Source: Asterias amurensis | Taxonomy: Eukaryota > Echinodermata > Asteroidea > Forcipulatida > Asteriidae | DNA: 64,000 nucleotides | Assembly: GCF_032118995.1 (NCBI RefSeq) | Contig: NC_092667.1 | Coordinates: 5,510,931 to 5,574,930, forward strand | Direction of reading: 5' to 3' | In this document: positions 56,501 to 64,000 of the stretch, piece after piece | How the letters are laid out: each line of letters begins with the position of its first letter | Numbering within the stretch: the stretch's first letter is position 1 | Program-made: the position numbers and the translations under genes | The notes under the pieces: generated by a model | The model's database searches: none | What the model was told of the DNA's origin: nothing | The model's input: the letters and a program-made list of their open reading frames with translations, nothing else

Positions 56501-59500
56501 CAACACAACTCAAACCAATGGTCATATCCCACCCGGACAGTACGGTGTCCCAGAACCTCGCACCAGCCATCGTAACAGTTCCACACCTCAGGGTCACAGG
56601 AGAACATCCGGCTCCCTTTGGCCACACGATAACCATGTGACCCGCGAACAATATGACCGATATGGATCTCTTGGTCACAACCAAAGAGCAGTGGACCGCC
56701 GGTCAGTAGTACCTAACGGATCAGTAGTACCAAATGGGGCGAACCACAGAACAATGGCCCGTGAGTCAGTAGTGCATGGGTCAAACCAAAGAGCACTGGC
56801 CCGTGGGTCACCAAACGGGGCAATCCAAAGACACGCCTCGCATGAAAACATCTACGCTGGCGCACCAAACTTTAATCAAGTTTACACACTTAACTCTGTG
56901 GTAGACTTTGACCGCTTGCCTCAGTCCTCTCATCAAAGCCTACCAAGACCAAGCGTGCGATAGTGGATACACAACTTAATGCTTGGACTTGTATGCAAGT
57001 TAATGTTTTAAACCACAGTCGTACCTGAGCTGAAACTCGGATGAGGGTAAATAGTTAACTGCTAAGCCAAAGTTAGCAGGAAATCAGTCTGAACTGCACA
57101 TGTGACGTGGTACCCTTACCCTATTGTAGTAAGCGAAATCATTTTTGTGTTGAACTACTTTTTGTGCATAAATGGAATGTACATGTTTGGTAACCTATAT
57201 AATGTTGGTTAAAAGCCTATTTAAAGCAGCTTTCGATAAAAGCAAGTTGAGAAACATTTCACTTCAAAGTTATGTATCTATGGTTGCATTCCATAAGCTT
57301 CCCTGGGTCCACCCCGCGGTGCTCACTCGGGTGAGCTCATGACAAGAGTTAATCGAACGATCACACTCGCCCTCTCGTGATGACGTCATGGCCCCCAGTG
57401 ACCCACTCTACAAGCAGGGCACTTGGGGCTGACCCGGGTGAGCCCCTGGATTGACGTCAAAGTTATTGGAACGTACCGGGGGCAGACCGGGGTCGACCCA
57501 GGGCAGCTTATCGAACGCACCTTATGAACATATATCAGCTTTTACATGCGCTCTAACAATTTGAGTCTGAGAAGCGTTATTGTCGGTGACGTTACTCAGA
57601 TTGTGTTATCGAGTCAGGAATTAATCTGCATGGACATAATTCTCTTCGGATTTTTCGGAGATATTTTAAAATACATGACCAAACCTGAGGAAATTCGGGC
57701 TCAAACCGTTATGTGAGTCGGGAAAAATATAGCGAAATATCTTACACAATTTACAGCTTGTAAAATTGCCCGAACTACTATGCTCTTGCGGGTATTCATT
57801 TTGTTAGAGGTTTTCTGTATTGTTTTCTCGATTGTGACTTCATTTTAAAGGGAAATATTTCTCAGAAAACAGGGTTCAGGGTTAGAATGAACCTCATTAT
57901 CAGTGAGCTTTCACACTTTAGTTGAACAACCTCTTTTGATTTATGAATCCTGTATGATACCTTTAAGGTGTTTTAGCTGTTTCGACATATAAATCGGAAC
58001 ATCTCTTGTTTGCGTCAATAATTGTAAAATCTGTTCCGACATATAGGGCAGACCTGAAAAACCCGAAGCGATTAATCAAAGTGAACAACACGGAAAAGCT
58101 TTGTGTTAAATAAATATTAATCAAATTAAAATGTTATATCTTTAAAGCTAATGTGCGTTTGATGAATTACAAATTTAAACTTAATTTTGGCATTTTTATA
58201 TACTATTAAGACAAAAAAATATATTTTTGAAATAAATATTATACTATTGCATGTATTTTATCCTTCAAGTTCAGTTTTCATTCTTAAATTATTGACATTG
58301 GTTAATTTAACCCATGGTTGGTTGCAATGTTGACAACGTTCGGCGGCAACTTATGTTTGAAAGCAAGTTACTGCGCCTTGAACACACAGCAGGGTGGATA
58401 CGTGCGCATTACAAGTCTTATTATTATTATTATTTATTAGTTACAAATTATTGTAGAATAGTTACAGTACCTGTGGAATCAGCTTAGTCTTCACTTCAGC
58501 CGCTTGATCTGTAGGCGATTTCTTTGTATCTGCAAAGGAGAAAATGTGCAGTTGGTTCTCTTAAATGGTCGGAATTCCCCACAAAATCATATTATACCAA
58601 AATATTATTTTGGCCAAAATTAGCACACGTATAGATACCAACAAAAGTACACGTAGGATGCTGACGTAACACAAATTCTTGAGACAACAAATTACATTGG
58701 TGTTTTTTTAACACCCTACGATGTTAATTTTGATAGTCTGTGCTTTATCTATATCTGACAACACCCATAGTGTCAGTTTTAACACCCCCAGTTTTTGCAG
58801 TGAAATATGAACCGGGCAGAGTTGGTCAGAAACAAAATCGTGAAGATCACAGATTTACATCAAACTTACACGGTCTTATGATGATGACAGTAGAAAACAT
58901 CCCTTGAAATATTTCTGCCTGAAATGTCATATCTGATGAGAATAAATAATTTAACTTTGCGTTTTGGAGTTCATCATTCAGTGGGCGTTTGGCTCATTTT
59001 TTTGCATCAATGTCATTCAAAATATGTAATTGGTTTTTCACTATTCTCTCGTGACCCAGATGGCCGATCGATCTCAAATCTCTTCAGGTTTGTCAGTTTA
59101 TGTATATGGTGGATAACATAAAGTGCTTACACTGCCAGCAACTGTTTTGTTAGCAAAGCCAATTCTGAAATGTTTCTTTAAAGGAACACGTTACCTTGGA
59201 TCGGACGAGTTGGTCTATAAAAAGCATTTGTAACCGTTTGTTATAAAATGCATATGCCTGGTTAGAAAGACGTTCTAAAAGTAGAATACAATGATCCACA
59301 CAGCATTGTCTCGAAATTGCGTGTTTTTCCTGTTACTTTGCGAACTAACATGGTCGGCCGTTTATGGGAGTCAAAAAGTTGACTCCCATAAATGGCTGAC
59401 CGTGTTAGTCGAAGAGGTAAAAAGAAAACCGCGCAATTTCAAGGCATGGTTGTGTGGATCATTGTATTCTACTTTTACAACATCTTTCCAACCATATGCA

Positions 59501-59741
59501 TTTCTATCAAACGGTTACAAATGCTTTTCAAAGACCAACTCGACCGATCCAAGGCAACGTGTTCCTTTAAGGCTGTTTTTTTTAGCCAACCTTTCTCTGA
59601 CGTCGCACAAACGATTCCACACACATCTGGTTTAGCTGTCCTCCAAAGACTAAGGTAACAAAGTATGAACAGCGCCACAAGTAAGCAGGCCAACAACGAT
59701 AACCTCTGCTTAGAGCAAAATTTCCGCAACCTCAATCTCAT
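46376..59741 (-). CDS. Carbohydrate sulfotransferase, CHST8-14/HNK-1 type
   Basis: The catalytic exon (47551-46376) encodes 391 residues with Sulfotransfer_2 landmarks: VPKIGCTSWKR (5'-phosphosulfate loop), RDPVERVVSCFRDKF (3'-phosphate site), then GPTEHWNEVYKMCHPCLVRYDFIGEFD, close to the chondroitin 4-O-sulfotransferase group. Two upstream - strand exons complete it: 58529-58471 (phase matches; acceptor TTTGCAG) and a start exon at 59741 down to about 59591. The start exon encodes MRLRLRKFCSKQRLSLLACL followed by LVALFILCYLSLWR, a basic tail plus signal anchor, as expected of a type II Golgi enzyme. The donor of the start exon is uncertain (59591 and 59609 both give phase 1). With 59591 the protein is 461 residues. 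The likely reaction is transfer of sulfate from PAPS to a glycan. The exact acceptor (chondroitin, dermatan, GalNAc or HNK-1 glycan) cannot be read from sequence. A Dispatched gene lies inside intron 2 on the other strand. Confidence 0.75.
48586..56963 (+). CDS. DISP1: Dispatched homologue (Patched/RND-type, sterol-sensing domain)
   Basis: Four exons keep phase: 48586-48713, 52584-52707, 53298-53466 and 53818-56963, giving 1188 residues. The last exon alone holds almost all membrane segments. Order: basic cytosolic N-terminus, TM1 (FWYVICLLVFLTVGAYTALS, about 51-70), first loop with TRVKR|Q (123-127) resembling the furin site known in vertebrate DISP1, WSLGNYIALFSNKSSC, the sterol-sensing block with GVGADDTFVF (D418, D419), SSHPFE, and the second block with GLSVDFTIHYGVA (D874). 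Asp pairs at these places drive Na+-coupled export in DISP1. Dispatched releases cholesterol-modified Hedgehog from producing cells. The tail is Arg/Ser/Asn-rich with repeats. The symbol is by resemblance to DISP1; whether it is DISP1, 2 or 3 is unresolved. It lies within an intron of the - strand sulfotransferase. Confidence 0.9.
50490..50640. repeat. CAAAGTCGCCCCC-type repeat
   Basis: GGCAAAGTCGCCCCCTGCGA, AGTTGCCCCCAGCAAGCTCG and a poly-C run, ending GGGCGACGTTG, resemble 24955-25160 and 26030-26296. It lies in the first Dispatched intron. Confidence 0.55.
50865..51140. repeat. Repeat with GGTCTCAACGTTT and ACCGCGGAGT words
   Basis: It shares ACTGTCCTGCTT-type words, TTAACTACTACC-GGGCGGAAGGTA, GGACTACTACT and GGTCTCAACGTTT-ACTAGCTTGCTC with 33640-33860. 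The class is unknown; no open frame of note. Confidence 0.55.
51261..51441. mobile_element. TA-flanked MITE, TAGACCTTTATCACG ends
   Basis: TATAGACCTTTATCACGCTG at the left is the complement of CACCGTGATAAAGGTCTATA at the right, with TA at both borders. A degraded copy lies at 14675-14815. The TAGAC start resembles the other TA-flanked family at 13528 and 15958, suggesting a related mariner-type source. Confidence 0.85.
51660..52170. repeat. SINE family B fragments, inverted arrangement
   Basis: A reversed tail piece (GGTTTTACCCATAAACACCA) is followed by a reversed copy with TCGGATGGGATTCGAACCCA and GTCAAACCAACTAGACCACC (box B and box A complements). A forward-oriented tail (TTCTTTATCCCCGGTGAACA) comes last. 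It lies in the first Dispatched intron. Confidence 0.65.
52722..52781 (+). repeat. (GTTT)n microsatellite
   Basis: About fifteen GTTT units sit 14 bases inside the second Dispatched intron. Reading on from the exon gives a Val/Cys/Leu/Phe repeat, which is not coding. Confidence 0.9.
57284..57526. mobile_element. Foldback MITE, GGTGCATTCGATAAGCTTCC family
   Basis: GGTTGCATTCCATAAGCTTC at the left faces CAGGGCAGCTTATCGAACGC and ACC at the right. The interior has GTCGACCC-type and GGGGCTGACCCGGGTGAG blocks shared with 14263-14662. It lies 3' of Dispatched. Confidence 0.8.
58471..58529 (-). CDS. Probable small stem exon of the sulfotransferase
   Basis: Flanked by TTTGCAG and CCACAG/GTACTG, the 59 bases read TKKSPTDQAAEVKTKLIPQ in the only frame that ends in phase 0, as the catalytic exon needs. 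Lys/Thr/Pro-rich composition suits a Golgi stem. A transcript would settle it. Confidence 0.6.
58835..59182. repeat. Interspersed repeat shared with 17505-17850
   Basis: This is the same orientation and word order as the copy at 17.5 kb, differing mainly by scattered substitutions and small indels. It lies between the stem and start exons of the sulfotransferase. Confidence 0.75.
59178..59577. mobile_element. Foldback MITE, GTTACCTTGGATCGG family, full copy
   Basis: TAAAGGAACACGTTACCTTG at the left is complementary to CAAGGCAACGTGTTCCTTTA at the right, and GGGAGTCAAAAAGTTGACTCCC marks the centre. The arms pair over most of their length. It abuts the probable start exon of the sulfotransferase. 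Confidence 0.85.
59591..59741 (-). CDS. Probable start exon of the sulfotransferase (signal anchor)
   Basis: ATG at 59741 on the - strand begins a short Arg/Lys-rich tail followed by a strongly hydrophobic helix (LSLLACLLVALFILCYLSLW). Three possible GT donors near 59590-59620 give phase 1. The right edge of a foldback element lies only about 15 bases beyond. Confidence 0.6.
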
Positions 59742-60355
59742 GTTTACTCCACATGTACAGCTTGACTTTATCTGGGGAGGAGGTTGAGGAGAAAATGATT
59801 TTTTTTTTATCAGAATGAAGATCAGGTTTAGGTTTGTGGAGTTAAGGTAAATTACAAAATAAGGGCGTGTCAAATGGCCCTTTCACACAAGGGCAATTTA
59901 GCAAGGGTCCCACGCTAAATTATAACATGGTTGGAAAATTGTACACAATTGGCCTCCTGTGGAGGGACAACAATTTTTTCAAAATGTTACCAGACACTGC
60001 TACATTTGACAACCATGCTACAATTAAGCAATGGACCCCAGTTAAATTGCTGTCGTGTGAATAGCACTAATAGTGAAGTATCTTCGAAGTGAAGCTCACG
60101 TTAAAGATCTAGAGTTTAATAATATAAAAACAAACACGGAACAGCTTTTTCTATGTCTAGTATATTTTCTGAAATATTGTCCAAAAAAACCACACCTATA
60201 TAATGCCAATAATAAACGCCGTAAGGCCACAATCCGCCCCAAGGCACTCAATATGAGTTAAAGGGGTGGATTACAAACGATAGAGGGCATTGGAACAGAA
60301 TTTCTACCCAAAACTTTGTTTGCATACGACTCACTAAAATAATAACAATGGCTTC

Positions 60356-60667
60356 TTAAAGGCAGTGGACACTATTGGTAATTACTCAAAATAATTATTA
60401 GCGTAAAACCTTTCTTGGTGACGAGTAATGGGGAGAGGTTGATGGTATAAAACATTGTGAAAAACGGCTCCCTCTGAAGTGCCATACTTTTCGAGAAAGA
60501 AGTAATTTTCCACGAATTTGATTTCGAAACCTTAAGTTTAGAACTTGAGGTCTCGAAATCAACTATCTAAACGCACACAACTTCGTGTGACAAGGGTATT
60601 TTTTCTTTCATTATTATCTCGCAAGTTCGATGACCGATTGAGCTCAAATTTTCACAGGTTTGTTATT
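60356..60667. mobile_element. Foldback MITE, GGCAGTGGACACTATTGG family, right end missing
   Basis: It begins TTAAAGGCAGTGGACACTAT and is close to 33234-33622 until ATTTTCACAGGTTTGTTATT, after which unrelated sequence follows. Confidence 0.8.
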
Positions 60668-61604
60668 TAGACCGTGGGATGATCATCAAAAAGGGCTCTA
60701 GTTTTCGAGTTTTGTGGTCTACCCTCTGCAACTACCTGAATTTTTCCCCAGATGTTCTTATGGTAGTCCTGAATAACATGTGAAAGTCGTCAAGGGCAAA
60801 ACTTGCACAGTAATGAGTTATTTTAATTAGAAAATAATTAGAGAAAAATAGCGCCCTCTATTGGTCAAAACTGGAGAACTATGCACAAACTCTATGGGCA
60901 AATCACCAAGTGCACAAACGAATGGGGAAAATATACTGGCTTATTTATTTTGCTTTCATTTACAGGTTTCAGCTCTTTTCTCCCAGATCTCAATTAATTA
61001 ATTATTTAACGTCCCTGGACATCAATCATTTCCCAAATTGAGTTATTTCAATTGTTTCAAATTAATGTCACTAACAAACTTTCTGGGCCTCATTTTGGTC
61101 ATTTACTACGTCTTCAGAGCTTAGACAGGCCTTAATTAAATTGTAATCGAATGAATGAATGAACTTTACAAAAAAAGGATATTGTTGACAAGAGACACAC
61201 ATTAAGATTTTTTTAATTTCTTCTCTTCATATCATAATGACACATTTCTAGTACAATACTCATTGTTTTTATGATGAATTATGTTACTTTCTTGAAAAGG
61301 CCCTTTTAATTCCCCCAAACAATTCAATTTAAAACAATAATAAAATGTGCCGTATAACCTATGCCTGGTGTATCCCCAAAAAGTCTTGATGTATTCTGAC
61401 GTATCCACCTGTAACATACATAACTTCATTTTAAGTTAGTGATACGCTATCAATTCATTAGTCATACGCTTTGTATACGTTCAGTACGCTATGGATGCGA
61501 TTCTGGGAAGTTGGGCACTCTTGGACTTTTAAAATGCTCGAACTAGTTTCTGTAGGCCTATACGCCGGCATAGGTTAAGGCGATACGCCATGGTGTGACA
61601 GGGG

Positions 61605-61750
61605 TCGATTCCACAAAGAGTTAGGACTAGTCCTAACTTGGGACTAGTCCTAGGAGATATACAAATTGCATGGATAGTCCTAAGTTAGGACGAGTAACTG
61701 GTCCTAACTCGAGATAAGACTAGTCCTAACTCTCTGTGAAATCCACCCAA
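61605..61750. mobile_element. Foldback MITE, AGTTAGGACTAG family, full copy
   Basis: GGGTCGATTCCACAAAGAGT at the left is complementary to ACTCTCTGTGAAATCCACCC at the right. TTAGGACTAGTCC and its complement repeat inside. Confidence 0.8.
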
Positions 61751-62025
61751 GGACCTTTAACAATTTCAAAGATATAAAGATTTTACAAAATTGAATGAAA
61801 ATAATATAAATCTAGTTCCCAAACTGTCTTTCTGGTACCACAGTAACTGATGGGTTAATTCAATTCTCAAATAAATTGTTGCACATTTATTTTTAAGGTT
61901 TATATTTTGGTAAGGCAAAAGCTTACTTTTTACACATTGTACTTGTGCAGAATTCTCTTCTTGTTTTTTCTACTTTTCTATTGAAAATGATGATTCAGAC
62001 AACATTTTGTTTAAATTAGTTATCA

Positions 62026-62290
62026 TCAGAATAAACATCCCCGTCCGAGTCCTTTGAAGCCACTCCGCAACTGGCACAAAAGCATAAGTCTGTGCAGGGG
62101 AAATTGATTTGTTGACAGGAACATCTGCTGTGTGATATTTTCCTTTACATACTTTCTTCTTCAATCTGCATGATACACTGTACCGGAAGCACGTTCAGCT
62201 GAGGCGTTTCAGAATCACCAGTGTCAGAGCGTAGCAACCTTTTGATCGTGGTTCACCTTCAGTTGTCTCGTTGCTAATGGCATCACTATT
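62026..62290 (-). pseudogene. Possible cysteine-rich (CXC-like) C-terminal relic
   Basis: On the - strand one frame reads SRCSCQQINFPCTDLC then FCASCGVASKDSDGDVYSDD and a stop. This is the CxC...C-x(2-3)-C...CxxC spacing often seen at the ends of transposon-derived or TSO1-like animal proteins. Just upstream another frame reads LLRSDTGDSETPQLNVLPVQ, so a frame change separates the two parts. No splice sites explain it. It could be a decayed fragment of a repeat-encoded protein or chance. Confidence 0.35.
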
Positions 62291-64000
62291 CTCGCGTTCT
62301 ACAAGCGAATTAGAAAAGCATACTCAATGACTGAACAGACAGTACACAAAATAAAAACAATTTGTAGGAAAAGCAAACACGTATAGTTTTGGTGAAGGTA
62401 CAATTAACAATAACAACATCGAAAAGCAATCAGCAGATCAACTCATTGTTCCTTAATTGTAGTACACATCCAATCCAAAGTTTATTTAGGCAGTATGAAT
62501 TTCTCATATCCAAGTGGCATGCCCTCATACCCTAGTCAACTTGTGCCCAATTATTAAAGGTCAATCCATACAAAACATATGATAAAGAGCACTGGAAAGC
62601 TTTTGATATAAAGAGGACATTTTTACCCAATATTTTGAACTTTTCATTATCTTGTAGCAAATTCTTGCAAAAATTTACACAGATTTTATATATAGATTTT
62701 TTTTATTTAATGGGGATACTGGTCCTGTTCACAAATACCAACAGTTTGCCATATATTCATTTGATTTTTTTCCCCTCGTTTTCCTTAAAACAAAAGAAAA
62801 GAATGTTAGAAGGTTACGCACAGTATTTCTTCTGGTGGACGAGAGTAATGAACAAGTTATTTTTTTTTACCTTCAATTTTTGTTCTACTTTAGCTTTCTC
62901 AGATTAGTTTCTGCCTTTCTTTGTTTCTCCTACTACCTGCACGCTTCATTGTCAGCGAAAAGTGTTGATAGCACTAACCCAGAGCGGACACGTCATACTG
63001 AAAAGAAAAGAAATACAAATAAATGAGGCCCTAGTTTACTCATCTTATTTGAAAACAAAATTAGGCTTGTTCCCCTTAGTTTAAATACAAAATTTTAATT
63101 TTAATACCACATCTCAAAGAAATCTGATTGTTTGCCTCTAGAGTTTTAAGAATAAAGATGGGGATGTTATTTATTATTATTCAAGCATACTTCATCACGT
63201 GATTAGTATGGGGGTCTTGGGGTACATGTATGTACCCTTGCCCTTCCTCCACTTCAGTGTTTTAGTTTAGTAAGGGCCAATATAATTTTTCCTGAATCGT
63301 GTACATTTTTAATCGGCCTAGTGCATTGAATATTTAATGCTTTTTTGTTTTTCATACTGTAGTCTGTACATGTAATTGTAATTACTAATTGTAACAGTGC
63401 ATGTATGAATATGATGTATGTTTTTTATTATTTTAAGTATTAAGTAAATAACTAAAACCGGCCCAGGACCAAACTACATAATAGCTTTTTACACAAAAAG
63501 CAGCTTAACCCATGCCTCATGTTCAAGTTGTGAATCCAGGTGTTCTGCTCAATTTCTGCAATTTTGTAAAGCAAAATGTTTTGCCTGTTTATTATAAGCA
63601 GCTCTATAAAACTGAGCCACTCAACCACCAGAGAAACGATCAGCATAATAAAATCTCTGCTTTTGTATTCCTGTCAAAGAGTTTTTGTTTGTCGATCATG
63701 GTCTAATTTCCGAAAGTAACGCGAAACACTGGAATTAGTTTAGGCAATTGGTCCTCGGCGCAAACAAGGTGACTTTACCCGTAAATCATTCCAAATCCCG
63801 GGCGGTCTATTTTCGTCGTCTACGCTCGTCGCCTGAAACGAGCCCGGTGTCATGACAAAAACTGTCCGCTGGCAATAAGTGTCCGCTCATTAGCTTATTG
63901 TGTTCTGATTGGTCAAGCGTCCACGACGTCACATTGCTTACGGAAGCTTGCTAAATAGTGTCCGCGGTTAGCGTGCATCATCATAGCGTGTCTTTTTAAC

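Larger units (their letters stand above)
59742..64000. other. Right-hand intergenic region
   Basis: No gene is supported apart from a possible cysteine-rich relic near 62.0-62.3 kb. It contains a GGCAGTGG MITE (60356-60667), an AGTTAGGACTAG MITE (61605-61750) and AT-rich DNA. The last 240 bases are more CG-rich, with CTGATTGGTC (inverted CCAAT), GACGTCAC (CRE-like) and three GTCCGC words. This could be a promoter for a gene beyond the window or part of the GTCCG repeat seen at 15.8-16.4 kb. Confidence 0.5.

Noticed and set aside
62635-63026. Phe/Leu-rich frames near the right end
   Set aside because: AT-rich sequence with T-runs; hydrophobic composition alone is no evidence of a membrane protein.

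Overview
The window is animal nuclear DNA: AT-rich, intron-rich, GT-AG spliced, and crowded with short foldback and tRNA-derived repeats. The gene products (radial spoke, ciliary inner-microtubule, ICAP-1, Dispatched and chondroitin-type sulfotransferase homologues, plus WSC/sushi receptors) and the repeat style suggest an echinoderm, most likely a sea star. That placement is an inference from general resemblance; no search was run. All exon borders were read by eye from splice consensus and reading-phase continuity.

Layout. (1) About 3.5-16.6 kb, + strand: two tandem paralogous genes for type I membrane proteins. Each has a signal peptide (uncertain in the first copy), one WSC domain, one sushi/CCP domain, a Thr/Ser/Pro-rich stalk, one membrane helix and a tyrosine-rich tail carrying repeated W-V-[DE]-N-x-[IL]-Y motifs. 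I do not recognise the family by name. (2) 18.2-23.5 kb, - strand: a complete four-exon CIMIP2C (FAM166C) homologue. (3) 23.9-34.6 kb, + strand: a complete 18-exon RSPH10B homologue, divergent from CIMIP2C across about 470 bp with RFX/X-box-like sites. Both are axonemal proteins, so a shared ciliary promoter is likely. A 216-bp tandem duplication spans one RSPH10B intron/exon junction. (4) 39.1-42.1 kb, - strand: a six-exon ITGB1BP1 (ICAP-1) homologue. (5) 46.4-59.7 kb, - strand: a Golgi carbohydrate sulfotransferase of the CHST8-14/HNK-1 type. Its roughly 10.9-kb second intron seems to contain, on the + strand, a whole four-exon Dispatched (DISP) gene at 48.6-57.0 kb.

The rest is introns and intergenic DNA filled with non-autonomous elements: several TIR foldback (MITE) families, two of them with TA target duplications, two tRNA-headed SINE families, and minisatellites, some of which lie in coding sequence. 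No LINE, LTR or virus-like coding region, rRNA, convincing functional tRNA or CRISPR array was seen.
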